DNA from: Opitutaceae bacterium
Lineage (GTDB): Bacteria; Verrucomicrobiota; Verrucomicrobiia; Opitutales; Opitutaceae
Assembly (NCBI GenBank): GCA_024233285.1
Contig: JACKPU010000008.1
Coordinates: 62,001-126,000 of the forward strand
Length of the DNA: 64,000 nt
Direction: 5' to 3'
Of the stretch, positions 54,402-61,650 are shown in pieces; position 1 is the stretch's first letter; each line of letters begins with the position of its first letter. The notes beneath the pieces were generated by a model. That model did not search any database. It was not told the DNA's origin and was given only the letters and a program-made list of their open reading frames with translations. A program made the translations under genes and the position numbers.

Positions 54402-54827
54402 ATGTCAGATGTCAGATCAGAGGGATTGCAGGTTCGACGCGCGAGTTCAGCGCCCATCCGGCATTTTACCGATCTGATCGTCTGGCAAAGAGCCCATGCG
54501 GTTGCCCAAGACGTGTTTCAATTATCAAAGTCATGGCCCGCCGAGGAAAAGTATGCGCTAACTGACCAAATTCGCCGTTCATCACGATCAGTCGGAGCCA
54601 ATATCGCAGAAGGCTGGGGTAAGCGCCGCTATGAGGCTGCGTTCGTGGCCAAGTTGGTCGATGCCGATGGCGAAGCTCATGAGACGGAGCATTGGTTGAT
54701 TACTGCGGAAGGGCACGGCTACATTAGTCCTCAGCAATCGGCTGATTTGCGTTCGCGGTTGTCGGAAGTGGGACGCATGCTCGGTGCCATGATTAAAAAT
54801 CCGGCCCCATTCGTCACCAAACGATAA
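54402..54827 (+). CDS. Four-helix bundle protein (TIGR02436 / S23-related)
   Basis: The ATG at 54402 gives 141 residues. The core RHFTDLIVWQRAHAVAQDVF, YALTDQIRRSSRSVGANIAEGWG, RRYEAAFVAKLVDADGEAHETEHWL and ISPQQSADLRSRLSEVGRMLGAM is the standard four-helix bundle family first described as 23S rRNA intervening-sequence proteins. The function is unknown; members often occur as isolated insertions. The flanks have short low-complexity repeats (TCAGATGTCAGATCAGAG upstream, TCTGGTATCTAGCTTCTACC downstream). It interrupts the lysC-thrC pair and does not look like an amino-acid enzyme. Confidence 0.92.
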   Translation: MSDVRSEGLQVRRASSAPIRHFTDLIVWQRAHAVAQDVFQLSKSWPAEEKYALTDQIRRSSRSVGANIAEGWGKRRYEAAFVAKLVDADGEAHETEHWLITAEGHGYISPQQSADLRSRLSEVGRMLGAMIKNPAPFVTKR

Positions 54828-54866
54828 CTTCCTACGCTGACCTCTGGTATCTAGCTTCTACCTTCT

Positions 54867-56225
54867 ATGAAATTTGTCTCCACTCGCGGTCAGGCCCCGG
54901 CGCTCGGTTTTTCCGATGCCGTGGCCACCGGCTTGGCGCCGGATGGCGGTTTGTTTCTGCCGGAAACGCTGCCTGATCTTTCGACGGAGTGGTCGAAGTG
55001 GGGTGCGCTGAGCTACCCGGCGCTATGCTTCGAATTCATGCGGCGCTTCGCCACAGACATTCCGGCGGATGTGCTGCGGGTCATCGTGGATAAGTCCTAC
55101 ACGACGTTTGATCATCCTGACATCGCCCCGCTGGTGCAGCTTGACGAACAGACTTACGTCTTGGAGCTCTTCCATGGCCCGACGCTCGCATTCAAGGATT
55201 TCGCGCTGCAGTTGCTCGGCAATCTCTACGAGCATCAGTGCGCCGTGCGCGGTCAGTCGATCAATGTGCTGGGGGCGACCTCGGGCGACACCGGGTCCGC
55301 CGCGATTCATGGTCTGCTGGGCAAGCCCGGCACTGCCATATTCATTCTCTATCCGGAAGCCCGCACCTCACCGTTGCAAGAGCGGCAGATGGCCTGCACC
55401 GGAGCGGACAATGTCTTCGCGCTCGCGGTTAATGGCAGCTTCGATGATGCGCAGGCGGCGTTGAAAGAGTTGTTTGCTGATCAGGCCTTTCGCACGAAGC
55501 ACCGGCTGTCGGCGGTAAACTCGATCAATCTCGCCCGCGTGCTCGCGCAGTGTGTATATTATTTATACGCGTTTCTACGACTGCCTGAATCGACCCGGAC
55601 GGAAACAGAGTTCGTGGTGCCGACAGGAAATTTTGGCAACGTCCTCGCGGGTTGGTTGCTGCAGAAAATGGGCGTGCCGATTCGCAGCTTCAAGGTGGCG
55701 ACCAACCAGAACGACATCCTTTACCGGCTGTTCACCACGGGCGATTACCGTGTGTCCAAGGTAGAGCCCAGTCTGGCACCCTCGATGGATATTCAGGTGT
55801 CGAGCAACTTTGAGCGATTCCTCTACCTGAGTCTCAAGCGGGATGCGGCGAAAGTCCGTGAAGTCATGCAGACGTTTAAGCAGACCGGCGGTTATACGTT
55901 TAAAAATTTCGACAAGGACACGTTCAGCGCATCGCGCTGCACGGATGCGGAGATTCCGGCGATCATCAAAGACGTTTATGCGCGTTATGGCTACGTGGCT
56001 GATCCGCACACGGCCTGCGCGTTTGTCGATTTGGCCAAGGACCGCCCGAGTGTCGTGTTGGCCACCGCCAGCCCCGCCAAGTTCCCGGAAACGATCGTGC
56101 GATCAATCGGCGTGGAGCCCACGCATCCGCGTTTGGAAGCGCTGAAGCAGCGGCCGATCGTGAATCACCGCTTGGCCGCGACTCCTGAGGCGATCGCAAA
56201 CTTTGTTGCGCAACACGCGGTCTGA
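54867..56225 (+). CDS. thrC: Threonine synthase
   Basis: A 452-residue PLP enzyme starting MKFVSTRGQAPALGFSDAVATGLAPDGG, the class I threonine synthase start. The PLP lysine is in FHGPTLAFKDFALQL, the phosphate-binding region is VLGATSGDTGSAAIHGL, and YPEARTSPLQERQM and VPTGNFGNVLAGW follow. It converts O-phosphohomoserine to threonine. A homoserine kinase gene (thrB) is not present beside it in this window. Confidence 0.95.
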   Translation: MKFVSTRGQAPALGFSDAVATGLAPDGGLFLPETLPDLSTEWSKWGALSYPALCFEFMRRFATDIPADVLRVIVDKSYTTFDHPDIAPLVQLDEQTYVLELFHGPTLAFKDFALQLLGNLYEHQCAVRGQSINVLGATSGDTGSAAIHGLLGKPGTAIFILYPEARTSPLQERQMACTGADNVFALAVNGSFDDAQAALKELFADQAFRTKHRLSAVNSINLARVLAQCVYYLYAFLRLPESTRTETEFVVPTGNFGNVLAGWLLQKMGVPIRSFKVATNQNDILYRLFTTGDYRVSKVEPSLAPSMDIQVSSNFERFLYLSLKRDAAKVREVMQTFKQTGGYTFKNFDKDTFSASRCTDAEIPAIIKDVYARYGYVADPHTACAFVDLAKDRPSVVLATASPAKFPETIVRSIGVEPTHPRLEALKQRPIVNHRLAATPEAIANFVAQHAV

Positions 56226-56507
56226 CGGCGGAATACCGGTCATGGCTGCTGCAAGGTTTTCAAGACATGATCGGTTATCTACTTGGCTCTAAAAAAGCCC
56301 CAACCCCAAGACCTGACTCCGTCGGATTGGTTCGAATCAATCATCGGTCAGGAAGCGCCGATGAAACACAAACTACAAAGCCTGACCCCTTTTCTGGATC
56401 CTCCTTTTACATTTAGCGTAAATCCTGCAGCTTCCGTTGGAACCTCACCTCAGGGATCACTAATGAATAACACTACACTTTATCCTCAATTTAAGTTGGA
56501 GTAGATT
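56226..56507. other. Gene-poor interval with mobile-element debris (left part)
   Basis: No convincing gene is visible here. A TTG-started 73-codon frame exists (56283-56504) but has no family likeness. The interval contains the left copy of the 25-bp inverted repeat and then becomes AT-rich, unlike the G+C-rich genes around it. Confidence 0.6.
56368..56392 (+). repeat. 25-bp inverted repeat, left copy (REP/RAYT-type)
   Basis: This 25-base segment (starting ACAAACTACAAAGCC and ending TGACCCCTTT) is the exact reverse complement of 56732-56756. Sequences of this kind (GGGGTCAGGCTTTGTAG) are known beside RAYT (REP-associated tyrosine transposase) genes in several phyla, and a truncated RAYT start lies just to the right. 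The pair encloses 339 bases. Confidence 0.85.
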
Positions 56508-56705
56508 ATGTGGGTTTTTTACATTTTTATATTATTTGGAACTGGTGCGATGCTTTTATCCATTCCGATTGGCACTAAACTTTCGAGCATACACAAAAAA
56601 TCTTTAGGTCAATTTGCCATGGATCCTCAATTAATGACCTTTGTCATTCGAGCCGTGGGCGGGATTATGACTGTAATAGGCATATTGGTTCTACTAATTG
56701 CATAG
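56508..56705 (+). CDS. Small AT-rich membrane protein inside the inverted repeat
   Basis: A 65-residue ORF with two hydrophobic helices (FYIFILFGTGAMLLSIPIG and FVIRAVGGIMTVIGILVLLI) separated by a short basic loop. Its base composition is far lower in G+C than the flanking genes, suggesting that it arrived by transfer. I know no family for it. It lies wholly between the two copies of the 25-bp inverted repeat. It could be a real small membrane protein or a passenger with no function. Confidence 0.55.
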   Translation: MWVFYIFILFGTGAMLLSIPIGTKLSSIHKKSLGQFAMDPQLMTFVIRAVGGIMTVIGILVLLIA

Positions 56706-56731
56706 GGAAGGGGCAAGCAAAGGGGGCAAGC

Positions 56732-56756
56732 AAAGGGGTCAGGCTTTGTAGTTTGT
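56732..56756 (-). repeat. 25-bp inverted repeat, right copy (REP/RAYT-type)
   Basis: Exact reverse complement of 56368-56392. It is preceded by two imperfect copies of a 12-base unit (AAGGGGCAAGCA) at 56706-56731 and followed by a partial extension TGTAGTTTGTAGTTGAC. It lies 36 bases before the truncated RAYT start codon. Confidence 0.85.
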
Positions 56757-56792
56757 AGTTGACGAGGGCAGCCTGTGTTCGTGACGACAGCC

Positions 56793-56843
56793 ATGGACCG
56801 ACCGTTGCGCATGAAACGTGCAGCTGGGGTGTATCACGTGTAA
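56793..56843 (+). pseudogene. Truncated RAYT transposase N-terminus
   Basis: Seventeen codons, reading MDRPLRMKRAAGVYHV and then a stop. RAYT (TnpA-REP, Y1 transposase-like) proteins typically start M-A-R-P-L-R-I-E-x-x-G-A-V-Y-H-V, so this looks like the first 16 residues of one with the rest lost. The sequence after the stop (GGCTACGGCGGGCAAGCCGG and a GGCAATTGCC palindrome) resembles further REP debris. No complete transposase is present nearby. Confidence 0.6.
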
Positions 56844-57069
56844 ACCCTCCTTCGCCATAGGCTACGGCGGGCAAGCCGGGGCAATTGCCGGGCGGGCATC
56901 TTTCGAAGCGGGAAGGTCAATCCCAAGAAGCCAGGCGTTAAGCATTTTGAACGTCGGCTGCATCGCACCCAGAGGCCCTCGAAAAATTGTGGGTGATACT
57001 GGAGACCAAGCAGGGGATCAGGGCAAAGGCTGCTTTGACAGTGGGCATGGGAATCGCCATCCCAAGGGC

Positions 57070-57969
57070 ATGCGCTGGACTACTCATCTCATAGCGGCCG
57101 CCGTTTTTTTGGGCGTGGCGGGGTGTCAAAAGAAAGCTCCGACCGGGGCAAGTGAGGCGGTGATTGTAGCGGCCTACAACAGGGCCTTGGTTGACGGGCA
57201 GTTTATCGACCACCTCAAACCCTATGTGCATCCGGACCTTGTTGCCCGGATCGGCGAGGCACCGCTGTTGGGCAATCGCGAACCTTCGACGAGCAAGACA
57301 TTGATCGGCCAGGTCCTCCAGCCGGCCAAGCCGGATCAGATCAAAGCGCTGCAAAACTTCTTCGAGTTTCCCGTGGCCCCCACACATGTGCTGGAATTGA
57401 CGGTTGAAGCCAAACCGGATGCACAAACGACGCTGACGAGTCGCAGTCCGCTGCACTTGGTGGCGGCCGAAGGCGGTTATTTCATCGTGTTCGGCGTCTT
57501 GAACAGCGGTTTGACCAAACCCTCGGGCCCGCCGCCGGAAAGTTACACTTTCTCCGAGGAAGCGGGGCCTTGGCGGCATTTGTGGGAATTGCAACCGGCG
57601 CCGGATGCCAAGGCCACCTATCGACTGGAGGTGCGTGCCGTGGCGGACGATCAGATCGTCGCAACATTGCTCACAACCGAACAAACCGCCAAGGCGGCGG
57701 GGCGCGGTCCGATTCGGTTTCGGCTCTGGTCAAACGACGCGGAGGCTCCGTATGAACCGAGCACCACGGGCGACAGCATCGTTCCTTTTGCCTACCAAGC
57801 CGGCTCGACGGCGGGAGCTGACCAATTCACCATCGACGCGGTTGCGCTGAATGCGTATGCGCCGATGCAAGAGCCTGCTTTCGACCGCGACCGGATGTTG
57901 TTGGCGACCCTGGCCGGTGAGGTGGACGGAGGGAGGCGTGAGTTTGTGATCGAGTGGGTGAGGGAGTGA
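57070..57969 (+). CDS. Lipoprotein of unknown function
   Basis: The ATG at 57070 gives 299 residues; the longer frame back to 56818 passes through mobile-element debris and is not credible. The N-terminus MRWTTHLIAAAVFLGVAGC is a lipoprotein signal with the lipobox cysteine at residue 19. The mature part has alternating helical and beta segments with no motif I recognise (for example QKKAPTGASEAVIVAAYNRA and ELTVEAKPDAQTTLTS). It is probably anchored in the outer or inner membrane. Confidence 0.7.
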   Translation: MRWTTHLIAAAVFLGVAGCQKKAPTGASEAVIVAAYNRALVDGQFIDHLKPYVHPDLVARIGEAPLLGNREPSTSKTLIGQVLQPAKPDQIKALQNFFEFPVAPTHVLELTVEAKPDAQTTLTSRSPLHLVAAEGGYFIVFGVLNSGLTKPSGPPPESYTFSEEAGPWRHLWELQPAPDAKATYRLEVRAVADDQIVATLLTTEQTAKAAGRGPIRFRLWSNDAEAPYEPSTTGDSIVPFAYQAGSTAGADQFTIDAVALNAYAPMQEPAFDRDRMLLATLAGEVDGGRREFVIEWVRE

Positions 57970-58042
57970 GACGGAACGTGTTGGAGCGATGCATTCGCCG
58001 CATTTGATTGCGCGGTGTCCGTTTTGCGGGCGATAAGGTGGC

Positions 58043-59980
58043 ATGAAGGCCAAAGCTGAACCGAACCCCCAAGCCGCGTCAGGGACGGTTTGGTTCGTGG
58101 CGCTGGGCCTGATCACGGCGGTGGTGCTCGCCTACGCGAATACGTTATCGGCGCCGTTTGTTTTCGATGATCAGCGAGGCATTGTGGAGAACGAGTCGAT
58201 CCGACAGCTCTGGCCGCTGCACGAGGTGTTGATTGCCCCGCCACAAGCCACCGGGGCTGCGGGGCGGCCGGTGGTGAATCTGTCGTTGGCCCTCAACTAC
58301 GCCCTCGGCGGGTTGGATGTGCGCGGCTATCACGCGCTTAATATCGCGCTGCATGCCTGCGCGGCATTGGTGCTTTTCGGCTTGTTGCGACGATCGTTTT
58401 TGCTGCCGGCACTGAAGGACAAGTTCGGCGCAATGGCACTGCCATTGTCGGCGGGCATCGCCGCGCTTTGGGCGTTGCACCCGCTGCTGACGGAATCGGT
58501 CAGCTGTGTGATTCAGCGCACCGAGATTCTGGGCGGTCTGTTCTACCTGTTGGTGCTCTATGCGTTTGTCCGCAGCATGGAAGCACAGGCTTGGGGTGGT
58601 TGGCGCTGGGTGACGGTGGCGGCTTGCTTTGTCGGCATGGCGGCCAAGGAAATCGTGGCCACAGCACCGGTGATCGTCCTGTTGTTCGATCGCACCTTGG
58701 TGGCGGGCACCTTTGCCGCCGCGTGGCGGTTGCGGCGGCGATTTTATCTGATGCTGGCGGCGAGCTGGCTGGTATTGGTGGGATTGATGCTCACGCACGG
58801 CAACCGTGGCGGCAGCGTGGGCTTTGGCTATGGCGTCAGCGCGTGGGAATATGCCCTGACTCAATGCAAAGCGTTGGTGCTCTATCTGAAACTTTCGCTC
58901 TGGCCGCATCCGTTGGTGATGGACTACGGCACGGCGGTGGTCACCGATTGGCGAGAAGTCTGGTGGCAGGGCGTGGTGGTCTTGGCTCTGGTCGGCGCGA
59001 CATTCTGGGCGTTGGTGAAACGACCGGCCGCGGGGTTGGTGGCTTTTACGGCGTTTGCGATTCTGGCGCCGAGTTCGAGTTTTCTGCCCTTGGTGACACA
59101 GACCATCGCCGAGCATCGGATGTATCTGCCGCTGGCCGGGGTGTTGATCTTGTTGAGCTGCTGGCTGGGGCAACGTTGGCCGCGCTGGGCGATACCGGTG
59201 ATTTTGGGCAGTGCGTTGATCGCGGGCGGAGCAACGCATGCGCGCAATCAGGATTACCGCAGCGGACTCACGATCTGGGGTGATACAGTGGAAAAACAGC
59301 CGGACAATCCGCGGGCGCGGTTGAACTACGGCACGGCGCTTTCCGAGGCGAAGCGGGTTGATGAGGCGATGGCGCAATTCAAGGCCGCGCTGCGACTGAA
59401 GCCGGATTACGTCGAAGCGGAATACAACCTGGGCAACGCTTTGGTGAAACAAGGTGATTTCTCGGCGGCCGCCGAGCACTATGCGCGCGCCGTCGAACTG
59501 TCGCCGGAACATGCCCAGGCACACTACGCTTTGGGCTATTGTTTGTTGCGCACCGGTGATAACGCCGGTGCCTTGAGGCATTACGCGCGGGCCGAAGCCT
59601 TGCGACCGGACGACGCGGTGATTTTGCGCAGCCACGCCAGTGCGCTGACGTTCACCGGACAGTTGTCCGAAGCCGAATCACGCTATCGCAGACTCATCGA
59701 ATTGACTCCGACTGATGGCGGGGTGCGGGCTGAATACGGCGTGCTGCTGGCGCGTTTGGGGCGTGGCGACGCCGCCCAGACGCAATTGACGGAGGCACTG
59801 CGGTTGGAGCCCGGGAATAGTTCCACCCGTTATGCGCTGGGCCGCGTCCTGATGGATCAAGGCCGTTGGGCGGAGGCGGCGGAGCAATTGCGCGTGGTGG
59901 TCAGGGCGAGGCCGGGTTGGGCGGAAGCACGCGAGGCTTTGGCGGAGGCTGAATTGCGACGTGATCTGCGTGGACGTTAG
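58043..59980 (+). CDS. Polytopic membrane protein with C-terminal TPR repeats
   Basis: A 645-residue protein. The first ~400 residues contain about ten hydrophobic segments and loop motifs such as ANTLSAPFVFDDQRGIVEN and LALNYALGGLDVRGYHALN, which resemble the membrane domain of TMTC/DUF1736-type and related glycosyltransferase-like proteins. From residue ~430 on there are about five tetratricopeptide repeats (ARLNYGTALSEAKRVDEAMAQ, AEYNLGNALVKQGDFSAAAEH, AHYALGYCLLRTGDNAGALRH and further copies). The family's role is mostly unknown; O-mannosyl transfer has been shown for eukaryotic TMTC proteins only. Confidence 0.8.
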   Translation: MKAKAEPNPQAASGTVWFVALGLITAVVLAYANTLSAPFVFDDQRGIVENESIRQLWPLHEVLIAPPQATGAAGRPVVNLSLALNYALGGLDVRGYHALNIALHACAALVLFGLLRRSFLLPALKDKFGAMALPLSAGIAALWALHPLLTESVSCVIQRTEILGGLFYLLVLYAFVRSMEAQAWGGWRWVTVAACFVGMAAKEIVATAPVIVLLFDRTLVAGTFAAAWRLRRRFYLMLAASWLVLVGLMLTHGNRGGSVGFGYGVSAWEYALTQCKALVLYLKLSLWPHPLVMDYGTAVVTDWREVWWQGVVVLALVGATFWALVKRPAAGLVAFTAFAILAPSSSFLPLVTQTIAEHRMYLPLAGVLILLSCWLGQRWPRWAIPVILGSALIAGGATHARNQDYRSGLTIWGDTVEKQPDNPRARLNYGTALSEAKRVDEAMAQFKAALRLKPDYVEAEYNLGNALVKQGDFSAAAEHYARAVELSPEHAQAHYALGYCLLRTGDNAGALRHYARAEALRPDDAVILRSHASALTFTGQLSEAESRYRRLIELTPTDGGVRAEYGVLLARLGRGDAAQTQLTEALRLEPGNSSTRYALGRVLMDQGRWAEAAEQLRVVVRARPGWAEAREALAEAELRRDLRGR

Positions 59981-60017
59981 GAGCGGTAATTTCTGCAGGA
60001 GCCTGCAAAGATCAGGT

Positions 60018-61457
60018 TCACAACAGCGGAGCGAGCAGGCGGCTGAGGTCTTCCAGCAACGAATGTGCGAGATGAAACCGTTTGCGCTGGGCGGGCTTGG
60101 CCTCGCGCGCCTTGTCCAAAAGAGACTGCGCCCAAGCGGAAATGGCGGCGACCTCGGCGGTGGAGTGCACCAAGACCCCGATTTCAAAATTCACGAAAAG
60201 ACTGCGCAGATCGAGATTGGCCGAGCCGAACAGCGCGACGGTGTCGTCGATGATGGTGGCTTTGCTGTGCATCATGCCAGGGCCATGCAGTTTGATCGTC
60301 ACCCCGGCCTCCCGGAGCTCGCGCAGGTAGTGTTTGCGGGCGAAGTCGGTGACGGGGTGGTTCGATTTGGCCGGGACCAGCAAGGTGATGTCGATGCCGG
60401 ACCGTGCTTTGACGATGAGGGAACGTTGCAGCACCTCGTCGGGAATGAAGTAGGGCGTAATGATCACGATGCGTTTTGCGGCCGATTGAATCATGGCCAC
60501 GAGACCCTCGTAAAGCGGGTCGCCGTTGACGTCGGGACCGCTGGCGATGACCTGCAACTCGGCGGTGCCCTTGTGCTCCATTCCAATGTCCGTGGGTATT
60601 TCAGCGCGAATGGCATTGACCGACTGATTGCTGGCAAAGCACCAATCGGCGATGAACACATCATTGAGCAAGGCGGCGGCGGGACCGCGAATCACGCCGC
60701 CGAAATCGGCCCAGCGCTTGTGCCAACGTTTGGGCCCCATGTATTCGCGGGCGAGGTTATGTCCGCCGACGATCGCAGTGTTGTGATCGAAGATGGCGAT
60801 CTTGCGGTGACTGCGCAGGTTGGCCGAACTGCGCGAGGTCAAGGGCAGCACGGGCATGAACCATTCGACTTCGCCGCCAGCCTTGAGGATCGGGGCCACG
60901 AAGCCACGGCGGATGAACATTGAGCCGACTGAATCGAGCAAAAGTCGCACTTTGACGCCTTCGCGGGCCCGTTTGGCCAGCAGTTGCACAATGCGTTTGC
61001 CGGTATCCTCGCGGCCGAGAATGAAAGTGGTGATGTGGATATGGTGCCGGGCGTTCTCAATGCCTGCGGCCAAGGCCTGATAAGCATCCTCTCCATTGGT
61101 CAGGAGTTTGAGTTCGTTTTGTCCGAGCGGAACAGACCCGCCGGCGTTGCGCACCGCGCGGGCGATATGGCGTTCAACGCAGTCACCCAGCGGCGGGTTC
61201 ACTCCGGGCAGCGTCGGCGCCATACGGGTCTTGAGCGTCATCAGGCGTCGCAACTTGCGGCCGCCAAAAAGCAGATACAGCGGCACACCGATGTAGGGAA
61301 TCAAAACAATGCCAAGCAGCCAGGCGAAGGTGTTGCCGGGCTGGCGCTTTTCACTCATCAGGCGCGCGATCAAAAAGATGGCCAGAATGAAGCCCGCGAC
61401 CGTCAGCAAATGGGACAACGCAGCCTGCAGATAGGGATGGGAAATCAGGTAATCCAT
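60018..61457 (-). CDS. Cardiolipin synthase
   Basis: The ATG at 61457 gives 479 residues (MDYLISHPYLQ); a TTG at 61502 is less likely. Two N-terminal membrane helices are followed by two phospholipase D motifs: HRKIAIFDHNTAIVGGHN and HSKATIIDDTVALFGSANLD, the HxKxxxxD pair of the family. It joins two phosphatidylglycerol molecules (or PG and PE) to form cardiolipin, at the inner membrane. The name ClsA would be the nearest label, but the paralogue cannot be decided. Confidence 0.92.
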   Translation of the reverse strand: MDYLISHPYLQAALSHLLTVAGFILAIFLIARLMSEKRQPGNTFAWLLGIVLIPYIGVPLYLLFGGRKLRRLMTLKTRMAPTLPGVNPPLGDCVERHIARAVRNAGGSVPLGQNELKLLTNGEDAYQALAAGIENARHHIHITTFILGREDTGKRIVQLLAKRAREGVKVRLLLDSVGSMFIRRGFVAPILKAGGEVEWFMPVLPLTSRSSANLRSHRKIAIFDHNTAIVGGHNLAREYMGPKRWHKRWADFGGVIRGPAAALLNDVFIADWCFASNQSVNAIRAEIPTDIGMEHKGTAELQVIASGPDVNGDPLYEGLVAMIQSAAKRIVIITPYFIPDEVLQRSLIVKARSGIDITLLVPAKSNHPVTDFARKHYLRELREAGVTIKLHGPGMMHSKATIIDDTVALFGSANLDLRSLFVNFEIGVLVHSTAEVAAISAWAQSLLDKAREAKPAQRKRFHLAHSLLEDLSRLLAPLL

Positions 61458-61520
61458 GGGCCGGGCGGAAGCGTTTTCAGCCTCAGGGCGGTCTATGAGC
61501 AAGACGATGCTAAAAAAACC

Positions 61521-61549
61521 TTGAACTCTGCGCCCATAGTCGCGAATTT
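61521..61549 (+). promoter_or_regulatory. Possible sigma-70 promoter of tRNA-Tyr
   Basis: TTGAAC (-35 like) and GAATTT (weak -10 like) are separated by 17 bases and lie 15 bases ahead of the mature tRNA 5' end. The spacing fits, the -10 match is poor. No experimental support. Confidence 0.3.
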
Positions 61550-61564
61550 CCGCCCTCTTTCTCC

Positions 61565-61650
61565 GGTAGGATACTCAAGTGGCCAACGAGGGGAGACTGT
61601 AAATCTCCTGGCTTACGCCTTCCCTGGTTCGAATCCAGGTCCTACCACCA
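61565..61650 (+). tRNA. tRNA-Tyr (anticodon GUA), CCA encoded
   Basis: The 86-base segment folds as a class II tRNA. The acceptor stem is GGTAGGA / TCCTACC (seven perfect pairs), followed by discriminator A and encoded CCA (61648-61650). The anticodon loop CTGTAAA carries GTA, and the T-arm has GGTTCGAATCC. The large variable arm expected of tRNA-Tyr is present. The tRNA overlaps the 3' end of the ccoI-like gene, which is on the other strand. Confidence 0.95.

Noticed and set aside
56283..56504. 73-codon frame with a TTG start
   Set aside because: It runs through the inverted repeat and changes composition midway; no ribosome-binding site or family likeness.
56818..57069. Upstream extension of the lipoprotein
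   Set aside because: It reads through RAYT/REP debris; the lipoprotein signal begins at the ATG at 57070.
58145..59635. Open frame of 496 codons on the minus strand
   Set aside because: It is antisense to the TPR membrane protein; its translation is full of Arg, Gln and His with no family likeness.
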